This document shows positions 32,892 through 45,345 of a stretch of DNA of 64,000 nucleotides, one piece after another. Position numbers and translations under genes: made by a program. Source of the stretch: Gnetum montanum (taxonomy: Eukaryota; Streptophyta; Gnetopsida; Gnetales; Gnetaceae); NCBI GenBank assembly GCA_015680685.1, contig MNCI01014407.1:565548-629547 (forward strand), written 5' to 3'. The first letter of the stretch is position 1. Every line of letters starts with the position of its first letter. A model generated the notes under the pieces. The model saw only the letters and a program-made list of their open reading frames with translations, was not told where the DNA came from and searched no databases.

Positions 32892-35210
32892 ATGTCTTCT
32901 TCTCATAGGCATCATTATGACTACTAGGACTACCATCCCACTAAAACACAACTAAGGAAAGATCAACACTAGGAGAAGCATCATGAGTTTATGAAGGGAA
33001 AACGGTTCACCAATCCCTTGTTCTTGCTTAACCAAAACAACAATGAGGATCCTCCCTCTAGGGGTTCTCAACATGAAGATTCTCCATCCCTCATTATTAG
33101 TGATGGAAGTGTAGCTATGAATCTGTAGTCCACTATCAACAATCTAGGATTAGGTAAAAATGGAAGTCAAGGAAGGGGCTCGAACAAGTGTTAAGATGAT
33201 AAGAAAACTAACGAACATGGCTGTGACAACCAAAGGGGCAGATACGATGGTGGTGGAAGTCCTCCTCCCTCTTCACCCTCTTCATCTACATATTTTTCTT
33301 CCTCTTCTAGTTTTGACAAATGTTGTAGAAAGAACAATCGTGATGAAGGCGAACAACGGGACAACAATGATGATCATTGGGCCCACCATGAATGAAGAAG
33401 TAGCAAAGAACATCATTGATGTCATTGAAATAATGATGATGATGAGCCTTTGTTGGTAACTCAAAGTATGCTAAATATTGCATAGGTTGTAAAAATTTCA
33501 ACCAAACATGTGAAGGATAGTTAAACCAGACGACTTGATATGAAGAATATTGTCAAATTTGAGGAGGATATAACTATAATCCACAAACACATCTTCAAGC
33601 TTTTCACAATGCCTATGTCTTACAAATATTGAAAATGATTGGCAAAAGTTAAAGCTATTTCCCAAGACACTCATTAAGGAAGTAGAAAGTTGGTACCAAT
33701 CCTTGGAGCTCGAATCCATTTGCATGTGGAGTACAATGATAGAGTTATTTAATGATAAGTATCAGACATACTATAGAGTGTCTAACCTAAGAAGGTAGAT
33801 CTAAGAATGAAAGTAAGGAAACCATGAACAATTGGATGACACCATACTATTCTCTCATACATCAATGCCCTAGCCATGGTTATTCTCAATAGGAACAACT
33901 TTGCCATATCATTGATGGACTTAGATCAAAAACGAGAAGAACTCTTGGGATCTATGCCCAAGGGAGACTATCAAAACTTGAAGCCCATTAGATGCAAATG
34001 CTAATTAAGCAAGTAGAAAAAGAAGAAGGAGAGTTAAGAAAATGTGAAAGTACAAAGGAATACAACAAGAATCGTTCCATTAGAAATAGGGAAGTCTAAT
34101 TTTGTGATAGTGAGAAGGAATCACCACTTGATGAGGTGGTAAACACAAAGACCTTGTTGATTCAAAAATCTATGTCCAAAATTTCAGCCAAGATAGATAA
34201 AATGTGGGATTTGTTGGATGAAAAATTCCAGAATACTCTAAACATCACTAAAGAATCACGAGAGTAAAGTAGTGATTATAACTGCAAGAGGTAGAAAGAA
34301 GCTAAACGTGTCTACCAAAGGGGTAAGTGCAAGATCACTATAGTAGATGAAGTTGCAGAAACTGAATCAGATGATGATGGTGGGTGTGACATTTGTTAAT
34401 ATGAACATGCTAAGAAATGTTGCCCCATCATGTCATCCTAAGGGGTGTATGTTTTGAATCCATAACTAGTAAAAAGGTAAACATCCAAAAGATTACCTTA
34501 TCCTCAAAACAATCCCAAGTAGTTCCATCAGCAACAACAATATTATCCAATTGGAATTCCATCACAACCATACAAGTAGTATCAATAGTGGTACCAACCA
34601 TAGTCATGTGGGTTACCACCACTAAGGTTACAATAACCTTACAGGTACCCAACTCCACGTGACTCTTACAATCATATTTCTCATTTCCAACATCACTATT
34701 ACCCTTCCAAATACTACAGAGGTCATTCTTCACATTCCAAGAGGGATGCCACATTCTATCCTTATCCTCCTCCTATTCCTACACCTGTTCCTTCATCCTC
34801 AACGTAGCTACTGCTTTCTCCATCCATGCAAGAAGAACTTCCATCCCAACCATAGCAATGCAATGCTACCAAGGCCATCAATCTACAACTGGTTCATTAA
34901 TTGAGAGGTACAGAACCTCATGTTCATAAAAGATCATTCTTCCAAACCAACAACCCTACTAAGCCCTCACAAACTTAGGTAGTTGGTCATCCTACTCCCA
35001 CGTTATCCTCTACAAACCATTCTATAAATTCCTCTTCCAACCAAATGCTAACCAAAATCCATACTATTATGCTCACTCAGATCGTATCTAATTAAATCTA
35101 GGCTGTCAACCTTCCTTGAAAATTAGCTGACCCTGGGAGTCCCCTTATCTATTTACAAATTCCTAGGAATGAACCATGTAAAGCTCTTCTTAATTCAAGT
35201 TCTAGTGTGA
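32892..35210 (+). pseudogene. gag: Decayed gag, copy B, with internal deletion
   Basis: The ATG is at 32,892. At 32,912 there is a 225-base deletion relative to A, with GCAT shared at both edges. The zinc knuckle survives near 34,385-34,420 (C-x2-C-stop). Another deletion near 34,650 removes 36 bases. Stops are otherwise mostly shared with A. Confidence 0.65.
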
Positions 35211-35221
35211 ATTAGGAAGAG

Positions 35222-38120
35222 TTGGAGATCATTGAGAATTTCAAACAAGAGCCCCTAGAGTTGAAAACTCTACCTATTGGTCTAGAATATGCATTCTTAA
35301 AAAATGGCAAGTTAGTTATACTTAATGCCAAACTTGCTCCAAAGAAAAAAGAAAAATTGTTGAAAGTGGTTAACATATGGTTAATAGCCTTTGCTTGGTC
35401 ATATCTTGAACTCACTAGAATTGATCCATGGAGATGCCTGCATGACATTTACACTAATTCATCCATGAAGCCAAGGAGACAACCAAAATGGTGGTTGAAA
35501 CCAAAATTGAAGCAAATTGTCAAACAGGAGATTGAGCAACTCCTTAAGGTAAGGTTCATCTAACCCATTGTGGATAGTGAGTGTGTCAATCCACTTATGA
35601 TAGTGCCAAAGAGAGATGGAAAATGGTGGGTTTGTATCAACTTTGGGCTATTAAACATGGCAACATTTAAAGATCATTTTATGTTGCCATTCATTGATTA
35701 GGTGTTGGACACCATATTTGGGCATTGCTATTATAGTTTTCTGAATGATTATAGTGGCTATAACCAAATCCAAATCATGCTAGAGGATTAGGCCAAAACA
35801 ACATTCATAAGTTCCTAGGGGACCTTTGCATATCACAAGATACCCTTTGGTTTGTGCAATGCTCCTACCAATTTCCAATGTCTAGCCTTAAGCATCTTTC
35901 AGTAGCAAATAAGTACTAGAGTAGAAGTCTTTATGGATGACTTCTCCACTTATGGCATTAGATTTGAGCAACCTTAGACTACCTTGAGTAAGTACTAAAA
36001 AGATGTGTGGAAACAAAGTTATGGCTCAATTGGAAAAAGAGTGGTCCAAGAAGGCATTGTATTGGGGCATTGTATTTCACAAGAGGGATCAAGGTGTACC
36101 TCGAAAAGATAAGGATCATCCAAGAAATTACTCACCAACCAAAAACTATCAAAGATGTTTGGTCATTCCTTGAACACACTGGCTACTACCAGTGAATCAT
36201 AGAGAATTTCTATAAGATCATGAAATTGTTGGTCAAGCTAACAAAGAAAGATGCTTCCTTCATCTAGACCAAGCAATGCAAAAATTCATTCCAAAGCCTT
36301 AAGCAAAACCTCATAGAGACTCCAGTTCTATGAGCACTAACTAGTCTAAATCATTCCATATTATGAAAAATGCATCTAACTATGCCTTGGGAGTTGTGCT
36401 TACATAGTTAGATGATAAGAAACATCCATGTTACATCTACTACACAAGTTGAAGCATTGTGATAGCACAACTGAATTTCATCACAACAGGAAAAGGACTG
36501 CTTGTAGTCGTGTATGCTCTAGAAACGTTCAGGCACTATGTGCTTGGATATAAAGTATTTATGCACACTACTCACAATGCCATCCACTTCCTCATGAACA
36601 AGCCAATAGTGAGCCCTCTGTGTCATATGGTGCTTAGTGATCTTATAGGAATTCAATCTTACAATGGTAGATTGAAAGGGAACTAAGAATGTGGTTGCCA
36701 ATCCCTAGTCTTGGTTACAATGGGATAACAAAGAGGAGGAGAGCTCACTCTCTAACCAATTTCCTAATGAACTCCTCTTTACTAGTGCAATAAATGAACA
36801 AATGCTTGTAGAACCAAAATGGTATGATGGCATCCTCACTTATCTTCTCACTCAAGATATGCCACAAGGTCTAGACTACAAGAAGAAACAACAATTTCTT
36901 CATTGACCTAAGCACTTCATGGAAATCGACAGACACCTTTACAAGGTGTGTGCCGATTGCCTAGTTCATTGGTGTGTACCTAATGCAAATCAATTGCATG
37001 TTCTTCAAGATGCTCACGAAGGCCCTTGTGGAAGCCACTATGATGGGAGACGCATAGCCATAAAAATCCTAATGGCAAGATACTATTGGTCCAAAATCTT
37101 CAAGGATGCCTACTAGTTTGTCCAATCCTATGAGTGTTGTCAATGAGATGGTTGGATGATCGCACAAATGGAGGATCCTCAGCAGTGGATTCAACCACTG
37201 GAACCATTTGACATATGATGCATAGATTTCATGGGTCCCATCACAGCCATATATAACAAGAAGGCATATATAATTATTTCCATTGACTACTGTACTAAAT
37301 GGATAGAAGCAACAACCATCACCAACTATACATCATCCACTACTGCTTGATTTGTACAACAAAATGGTATGAACAAGTTTGGGATGCCGCGTGCATTGAT
37401 TTTTGACAATGGAACCCATTTATAAGTGCTACTTTTTGAAAACTTATGCAACACTTAGGGGTCAAACATAAATTAACGACACCCTATCATCCCCAAGCCA
37501 ATTATGAAGTAAAGGTAATTGACAAGAAGCTCACAAAGATTCTAATAAGAACTATTACCAAATATAGAAAAGATTCAAGCACAAAACTCAATAATGCCAT
37601 TTGGGTCTACCACTCAACATGGAAAATCCCTATTGGATACTCTCCCTATGAACTAGTGTATGGAAAACTTCCAACACTTCCAATTTAATCTAAGCTTCAT
37701 ACACTCTCAACAACCTATGATCTTGATCTTAACCTAAATTTAGCACAGAAAGAAAGACTGATCAACCTAAATGTGCTAGATGAAAATCAATTGATAACCC
37801 TATTCTAGAATGAAGTGCACAAGGCATTCAACAAACAACAACATGATCTTAGAATAAGGAAAGTAAAATTCCAACCTAGAGATAAGGTCATCTACTAGAA
37901 CACCACACACATACCTCAACAAACCAAATTCCAAACATTGTGGGAGGGGCCTTATATAATTGATGAAACCTTTTCTTTTGGGGCTATGACCATATACAAA
38001 CCTAAAAGCCCAAATAGAAAGCAGTTGGTCAACATCCAATATTTAAAGTCTTTCTATGAGCCCAAACATGCTAGTGTAACAAGTGCCTCAATGGATGGAC
38101 AACCATGCTCAATTTTTTAG
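35222..38120 (+). pseudogene. pol: Decayed gypsy pol (RT, RNase H, integrase), copy B
   Basis: RT is open 35,222-35,563, then a TAA where copy A has a Tyr codon. The catalytic MDD is at 35,933-35,941. A single-base deletion near 35,970 (GAGCAACC versus GAGCAAGCC) is private to B. RNase H (36,459-36,686) and integrase (36,919-38,120) follow as in A. In integrase B keeps the Trp that is a stop in A, but has a TGA (37,216) where A has CGA just before the first catalytic Asp. So the two copies have gained different stops since they separated. The catalytic-Glu position is Lys here too. Confidence 0.85.
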
Positions 38121-38135
38121 ATCTTCTCCTTCCAA

Positions 38136-38152
38136 CTTATTCATGGGAAAGA
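38136..38152 (+). promoter_or_regulatory. CTTATTCATGGGAAAGA motif, copy B
   Basis: Counterpart of 11,861-11,877 with two changes in the core, 16 bases after the integrase stop. Confidence 0.35.
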
Positions 38153-39650
38153 TGTCCATCCATGCTAATTATATATGTGGCTCCTTAGTTTTTATATTTT
38201 TTGTATTACACACTTTTGTTTTTGCAAATTGTTTATTTTACACCTTTTGATTTTTAAAATTTTTTCTCTTTTACACCATTATTAATACATTTAAATTTTT
38301 CTTTAATATTTTACACTTTTTTATATATTTTACTTTATTTTTAGTATGTTTTTTAATTTTTGTTAATAAACGTGCCTTGTGCCATTAGGACATAGTGGTG
38401 TTGTAGCTATTGTTAATGGTGGTTTGTGCTTAATGTTTTGTTTGCTAATGTCTAGTTTCTATTTTTAAATTTTTGTACCAGTGGCTAAGACATGATTCCT
38501 TTCTCATGGAATAAGTAGTGAGTCCATAACATCCATCCATCCATAAACTTTATGGTTTTCCTTATTTTGGAAGTATGGGGTCCCTTTCGTTAAATAATCT
38601 TTTAATAAATTTATGACCTTGGTAGTTTCTAGAATTGAGAAGGATTCAAAGGTTTGCACAGGGTGTAACTTCAAGGGAACTCAATACTCTTTATACGCTT
38701 CTACTTTCTTGGGTGCATGAGTGTTTTCATAAACTTCTTACCATTCCATGTCTACTAATAACAGGAAGTTGAATAAGTCTTTGCATGGTATGGTTCCCAT
38801 CCAAAAAGAAACAAAAAACAAAAAAAATTATGGAAACTCAAAGCACATCTCATAGACAAATAAACAAGCCATAAGCACTAGTTACAAAGCTAGAAAGATA
38901 TGTCACCCATGCTTAAAGATCTCCTCTAACTAAGGCCCTCTCTCACTTCCTGCTTCTCTTTTCTTCTTATCTAGGAATAGTGGTTGTTCTATAGGAGCAC
39001 TCTTGTGTCTTGAGGGGATGGATCAATCTTGGAGTGGTAATGCGAAGTCACTAAAAAAAGTTGGTTTTGGTCTAGACTAAGGATGGATCTTCTCAAATTA
39101 TTTAAATGCAAATCCACAAAGGACTTCTTATGACCTCAATTCAAAATCCCATTCTACCTTCTCCATCATCCATCCATGTTGCCCTTAACTCACCTCACTA
39201 CAAGTCTCCATGTTTTTCATTTGGTGTATCTGTTTGACATACTTAAATTCTTTGGTAAAATCTTTTAGATTTTGGTCCTTAACTTCCATTAACCATCAAT
39301 CACCAATGGGGCCCACAAACTCCTTAGGTTGAGGTTATGCAAGGACAAACAAGGCATGTGCTTGTTATGGGGAGGATCCACTTACATATCTCTTGGTTGG
39401 GTTTGTTAAGGATCTTATCCTTAGGCATTCTTGCAACCAAAATCTTTCGTACATCCATCTTCTACATCCAACCACATGCTCCTTTACATATTGTCTTTAA
39501 TTTACATATGCTCCATAAAATTTTTGAATTTTTGAGCTTTCAAAGATCCACCTGAATGATTTCATCATATTCTTGGCTTTTTTGAGATAACATGGACCCC
39601 AAATTCATTCAAAAATTCATTGTATTTTTTTGAAATATTCACATTTGAAA
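38153..39650. other. Non-coding 3' spacer, copy B
   Basis: Counterpart of 11,878-13,380. It is slightly rearranged: one TTTTACACC unit fewer, and 14 extra bases (CCACAAAGGACTTC region) near 39,113. Confidence 0.55.
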
Positions 39651-39760
39651 ATTTTGTTTACAGACCCCATAAACAAGGCCCCGTCGATGAAGCACATGCG
39701 TATACAAGGCCTCATATATGCGGCCCCATCAATGTAGCACAAAAATAGTATAAATATGTG
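39651..39760 (+). promoter_or_regulatory. Internal U3-like promoter, copy B
   Basis: GGCCCCGTCGATG, CGGCCCCATCAATGTAG and a TATA box at 39,748-39,758, as in copy A. Confidence 0.55.
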
Positions 39761-40209
39761 CAACCCTCCTTAGAAAATTTCATATTTGCTCACAAATGCC
39801 AAGGGAGTTTTTCAAACTTTCAAAGCCTAGAACCTTCTAGAGTCAATAACTTCCTAATCCTTTATCCAAAGCACTTCATTCTTCGACCCTATAGCTCTTG
39901 GAGGTATGCTCTTAGTTGTGGGGGGCCACAAATGTGCCATTTTTTATAGAAAATTTTTTGTCATTTTTATAACTCCCACAAAGGTTCAACTAAGAAATCA
40001 ACATTTAAACACTAAATTACAGAAGTTAAACCCTTCTAATGAGCTCCAGTGACACTTATAATACAAAACTAATCAATAAAATAAGAATAAAAAAATCAAT
40101 CTACCATGGTCCAATCATAGCCAAGTATAACTAACTAACGAGATAAGGTATTCAAATATTCGAAGTTACACATTATACCCACTAATCCAAGAATGTGTTG
40201 TGATTGCAG

Positions 40210-41190
40210 ATGGCACTAAAAAGGAAACACACATAGGAAGGAGGATTGTCTCAAGCAAGGAAGAAATGGCCAAGAACGGGAAGGGGCCAAAGAATAAGCC
40301 TAAGAAGAACCAACTACAACCCATGCCATGGGTCCTCTTAGGGAAGAAGCCGAAGTGGAATCTATTTGTCAGATTCCAAAACTAGTAGCAGCAACAAAAC
40401 ATTTCCATTGAGATGAGGCACAAGTTCAGCAAGCAAACTTTGAGGTAATCTTGATGGAAGCATGCTTGAATCAAATCAAGGAAGGTTTAGAAAATAGTGC
40501 TCTAGGAGTTAGACTTTGACTCTTTCTTGGAGCAAGCACCTAAAGAGGTATAGGACCATTTGAAGACCTCTCCCATGTGCCCAATTATCACTTCTAGTAG
40601 GAAGTGGTACATGGGAGAGAGATTTTTGTTTAGGAATAATAAGTAGGCCAATTCAACAGTCAAAATCAAGGACATTTCAATGTTTGACTTGTTGTAGGCC
40701 ATTGCTGAAGCACTTGGGTTGCCAGAAACTAGGACAAATCTTACCAAGATTCTAATGTAAGTATACCCTAGCATGAAAAAGGAATGGGTGCAGTGGTGCT
40801 ATGGTGTCGACTATAAGGAGTATGGTTCCCTCACACTAATAAAAAGAATTTATTAGAAGATTGAGGCCTTTCACCTAAACCCCACAGTGAGGTTCAGCAA
40901 GATCACTACTTTTTATGCCAATGTGTGCACTACTCTGAGTGGGAGATTCCTTGCCAACCTTCCATAGCTGATCTATCAGGGGATAGAGAAGCAATTTAAG
41001 GAGAATGAACATGGAAAAAAGGCACTCCCCTTTCCATGCCTCATCAGAAAACTCTATTAAAGGGGAGGGATATTCTGCTATACAAATGATGTTGGCTACA
41101 CTTCAACAACTAATTGGACAGAGATGATGAAGAACAAGACGGTTACAACAACCATTCAAGAACCTGTCACTCAAACAATTGTGTCGAACG
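40210..41190 (+). pseudogene. Third ORF, copy B, 5' part
   Basis: The ATG at 40,210 (MALKRKH) corresponds to 13,939. The KALPFPCLIRKLY block is near 41,020-41,060. The ORF is then split by the copia element at 41,190/41,191; the continuation starts at 48,360. Stops are largely shared with A. Confidence 0.55.
41186..41190. repeat. Copia target-site duplication, left (GAACG)
   Basis: GAACG precedes the element and recurs at 48,355-48,359. Copy A has the empty site (GTCGAACGTCACTG near 14,911) with a single GAACG, which fixes both element ends. Confidence 0.95.
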
Positions 41191-41674
41191 TGTCACAATT
41201 GTGGAAACATGCCTCCTACATTGTGAAAATTGTGAAAACATGCCTCCTACGTAAACATGGAAAGTCCTAAAAACGATTCAACTTTCTAATGTAACAATGT
41301 GATAGCTTTGGAAATTTCTATTCATTGTTATCGGTAATGGTCTCATATTTTTCTAATAAATGGTAACTGGTTCCGGTGCCTTACGGTTTCTTGATCGGAG
41401 AACACGGCACCAGGAATCAATTGCAGTATAGCAGTTCAGGTCCCTTTCATAGTCGCTTATAGTTTGCATACACCATCACCGCAGAGCGCCCGTGTGAAAG
41501 AAGATCCAGAACATTCATCAATGGCATCAATGGCTTGAGGTCAGTTCGATCTGTTTTTTTTTTCAAATTGATTTGTGCATTTTTGTTTCATGCACATTTG
41601 TAGATTAAGAGATCTGTTTTTTACATACTTCCGCTTGTGCAATCGGGTTCTCGATGCACGTTAGATTTCTTACA
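41191..41674 (+). repeat. Copia 5' LTR (484 bp)
   Basis: It starts TGTCACAATTG and ends TTCTTACA. Near its start two copies of AAACATGCCTCCTAC lie in tandem. Confidence 0.95.
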
Positions 41675-41676
41675 TT

Positions 41677-41688
41677 TGGTATCGGAGC
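41677..41688 (+). promoter_or_regulatory. Copia primer binding site (initiator tRNA-Met)
   Basis: TGGTATCGGAGC, one base from the standard TGGTATCAGAGC, lies two bases after the LTR end. Confidence 0.9.
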
Positions 41689-43344
41689 ATTTGGATCTCT
41701 GCCTTGATGCTTAGTTTTGTTTTTCTGGGTTTTCTGCGATTTCTGGTTTTTGCTGCACTATTTCTGTTTGCAAATTTTTGCGATTTTTGGGTTTTCTACA
41801 ATTTGCGGCAATTGTTCGCAGATATTGTAAGAACCGCTTGAGGTTGAATTTGCTACTGTGTTTTTTAACCTGCTGAGATTTTAAATCGCTTATTTTGAAC
41901 CTGAGGAAGGGACTGTTACAATTTAATTTATTCACTGGATGGAGTTTTATTACATGTGGCTTTTTACACATGTTTCCAGTTCACTATGTAAAGATTTTGG
42001 AAACGATAGAAGGTCTGTCTTAAATTATTGTTGATCGGCAATTTACAATTTCGGGAATTATTGTTGATCCATTGGCATTCCTCGTGCGAGTGCGTGCTCT
42101 GTTAGGGTTTCTACCACTTCCTAATTAGGAATTTCTTCAAGCATTTAGAAAATTATTTGTTTGTCATACCATCTGTCCGCAACCCATTATTTTATTTGAT
42201 GGTGGTGTTTTTCCGTTGCTTTGATGCCCATGTTAGAATCACCTTTTGAAATGTAGATAAGTTTAGTTTTTTTTTATCATACAAATTCCATCAAAATAAA
42301 GCATATCGTCAAACTGGCAATACCGTTTTGCATTGGTATAACTGCTACACTCGTAACACAATAATAGAGTTTGATTAGTCCAGTCCAACTACGAAATGGT
42401 AGCTTCATATTGTGCCTATTTCTAGTAATTGTGCTTCTGGTTTATAGAATTTTGAAAAATTGTTGCCATTCTGCGTTACTTGCTGTGTAGCACATGGCAG
42501 AAGGTTATTTCATTCATGAAAATTCAATTCTTCTTTTATGGCAATTTTCTATTTGCTTGCATTAATAACAATAGCAGGAAAATATATCACTAGTTTAGTC
42601 AATATTGATTTTGTCAACATTGATTTTGATGCATAATCTAATCGTTTGTATAACTAGAAAGAAATTTTTGCATCATTTACTAGTGATCCTTATATTTTGT
42701 ATAGTATAAGAGTGGCCACAGCATCTTTGATTATACAAAATTATAAATTAAGAGTTTTAGATCACGTAAGTAATTGTGATTAATCACATATAATATAATA
42801 GACTTTATCCCACAAGAATTTCTATTATATTTAACGTGGTCAATCAGGATGAAATATTGAATTATTTTTCTTAATTTGCCCACAGGGATTAAGAAAAGGC
42901 ATATAATTCAATAGTTTCCTCATAAGGATATATGGATCTATTTGAATTAAAATTTAGCCCACAGGCAGTTTTATGTCATTTGATTCATATTTTGCACGTT
43001 TTACATTGGTAAATGTGCCCTAAGGTATTTCATCACATATATAGTATTGTGATTAATCATCTGTCATATAATAGATTTTGTCCCACATGAATTTCCATTA
43101 TATTTACAGTGATAAGTCAACACTAAAGGGAAGGGAAAAATCCCTCCACAAGCTGATATCAAGAAGGAATCTAATATAGTTTAAGAGCTTCATCATAAGG
43201 ATATATGAGTCTGTTTGAATTAAAATTTAGCCCACAGGCAATTTTATGTCATGTGATTCATATTTTTGCATGTTTACATTGGTACACATGTCCTACAGTT
43301 TATAGCCTAAAATTTAGTGACATAAGCATGTTTATTTTGCAGCT
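41689..43344 (+). other. Long untranslated leader of the copia element
   Basis: 1.66 kb separates the primer site from the gag ATG, which is long for copia. It contains a diverged tandem duplication: about 42,775-43,026 and 43,053-43,310 share TTAGCCCACAGGCA, CATAAGGATATATG and TATAATAGA segments. A 61-base copy of gag is embedded in the second unit (43,114-43,174). The sequence directly before gag ends TTTTGCAG, which looks like an intron acceptor. Confidence 0.7.
43114..43174 (+). repeat. 61-bp gag segment embedded in the leader
   Basis: Identical to 43,994-44,054 in the gag ORF at a constant offset of 880 bases. It replaces the middle of the second leader repeat unit. Confidence 0.9.
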
Positions 43345-44109
43345 ATGCAACCTGTAAATTACTCTGACTTTAAATGTGACATTCCTGAATTGATGGGTGA
43401 TAATTACAAGGTGTGGAAGGAGAGAATTCTCCTTCATTTAGGATGGATGGACATTGATTATGCTATCCGTAAGGATGAACCACCTGCGGTTAATGCAACC
43501 AGCCATCCAGATGATATTGGTCTTTATGATAAATGGGAGCGATCTAATCGTCTCTGCGTAATGTTCATAAAAACCAAGATCTCGGCTGGTATACGTGGAT
43601 CATTGGAACAGTATAACAATGTGCGCGCTTTGTTAAAAGCTATTGATGAACAATTTGAAACATCAGACAAAGCGTTGGCCAGCACCTTGATAATGAAGTT
43701 CTCATCCATGAAGCTCACTGGAATTGGTGGTGTGCGTGAGCACATCATGCACATGAGGGACATAGCGGCTCAACTAAAAACACTTGAGGTTGAGATGTCT
43801 GAATCTTTCCTTGTGCACTACATCCTAAACACGCTCCCACCGCAGTATGGACCCTTTAAGATTTCTTACAACACACATAAGGACAAATGGTCAATTAATG
43901 AATTGATGACCATGTGTGTGCAAGAAGAGGGTAGACTTGCCATGGAACCAAAGGAAAGTGTGCATCTAGCCATGCAAGGAAAGAATACAAAACAAGTCAA
44001 CACTAAAGGGAAGGGAAAAATCCCTCCACAAGCTGATATCAAGAAGGAATCTAAATGCTTTTTCTATCAAAAGAAAGGGCACATAAAGAAAGATTGCCTT
44101 AAACATTAG
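43345..44109 (+). pseudogene. gag: Copia gag (254 codons)
   Basis: The start MQPVNYSDFKCDIPEL and GDNYKVWKERILLHL are typical of the copia gag N-terminal domain (UBN2-type). The C-terminus carries the zinc knuckle that binds the element RNA, but its second Cys is Tyr (CFFYQKKGHIKKDC; Tyr codon 44,065-44,067), so metal binding is probably lost. A TAG at 44,107-44,109 interrupts the frame that continues directly into protease. In a working copy gag forms the virus-like particle. Confidence 0.9.
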
Positions 44110-45345
44110 AGATGGCTTGAAAAGAAAGGTACTCAATCCTCATTTGTTTGTTTTGAATCTAATATGGTTGATGTTAGTCATAACACATGGTGGATTGACT
44201 CCGGTTCTACAATCCATGTTACTAATTCCTTGCAGGGATTAGCCAACCTAAGGAAGCCAATAGGAAGTGAGTCATGCATCTATTCGGGCAACAAGATGCG
44301 CTCACATGTGGAAGTGATTGGCACATGCAAATTAGGTTTAAGTAGTGGTTTTGTTTTGGATTTGGAAAGGACATTTTACATTCCTTGTTTTTCAAGGAAT
44401 TTAATTTCTGTATCAAGGCTTGTATCATTGGGATTTTCCTTTAACTTTTCAGATACTATGTTCAGTGTATCTTATAGATCTGAAATAGTTGGAAATGGTA
44501 CATTAACAGATGGTCTTTTTCAACTTAATTTACAAAACGACACTTCTTACACTTCTATGCATGTTCATGCTGGCATTAAGCGATGTGTTATGAATGAGGA
44601 ATCCTCTATGTTATGGCATCGTAGATTAGGCCATATCTCCATTGAGAGAATCAAGCGCTTGGTAACTGATGGAGTACTTAGTACTCTTGATTTTACTGAC
44701 TTTGACACTTGTGTAAACTGCATAAAGGGAAAGCAGACCAATGTGTCAAAGAAAGGTGCCAAGAGGAGTTCTGCCATATTAGAAATCATACATACGGATA
44801 TTTGTAGTCCAGATATGGATGCATATGATCAACGGTATTTCATTACCTTTATTGATGACTACTCACGATACATGTATCTCTACTTGCTTCATCACAAAAA
44901 TGAAGCTTTAGATGCCTTTAAGGTATTTAAGGCTGAAGTAGAGAAACAATGCGGTAAGCAAATAAAGATAGTGAGGTCTGATAGAGGTGGTGAATACTAT
45001 GGTAGATACACTGATGATGGACAAGCACCTGGTCCCTTTGCTAAGTTTCTTCAAGAGCATGGGATTGTTGCCCAATACACTATGCATGGTTCTCCGGACC
45101 AAAATGGTGTGGTAGAAAGAAGAAACCGAACATTATTGGACATGATGCGGAGTATGCTTAGTAGCTCCAAGCTTCCTAAGTCTTTGTGGAATGAAGCCCT
45201 TAAGATGGCAGTGTATATGTTAAACCGAGTTCCAACCAAGGCTGTCTCTAAGACACCATTTGAATTGTGGAAAGGTTGGAAACCAAGTTTGCGACATATA
45301 CGCATTTGGGGATGCCCGTCTGAGGTAAGAGTCTATAATCCATAA
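44110..45345 (+). pseudogene. pol: Copia protease and integrase
   Basis: Same frame as gag; the first Met is at 44,164. The protease active site is [13 protein letters not shown] (Asp codon 44,197-44,199). The GAG-pre-integrase zinc region is [11 protein letters not shown] with CVNCIKGK (HHCC). The integrase core has [19 protein letters not shown] and [10 protein letters not shown], so the D, D and E residues are all present. The frame meets TAA at 45,343 after RVYNP, where a Gln codon is the likely original (one base change). Protease processes the polyprotein and integrase inserts the cDNA. Confidence 0.92.
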
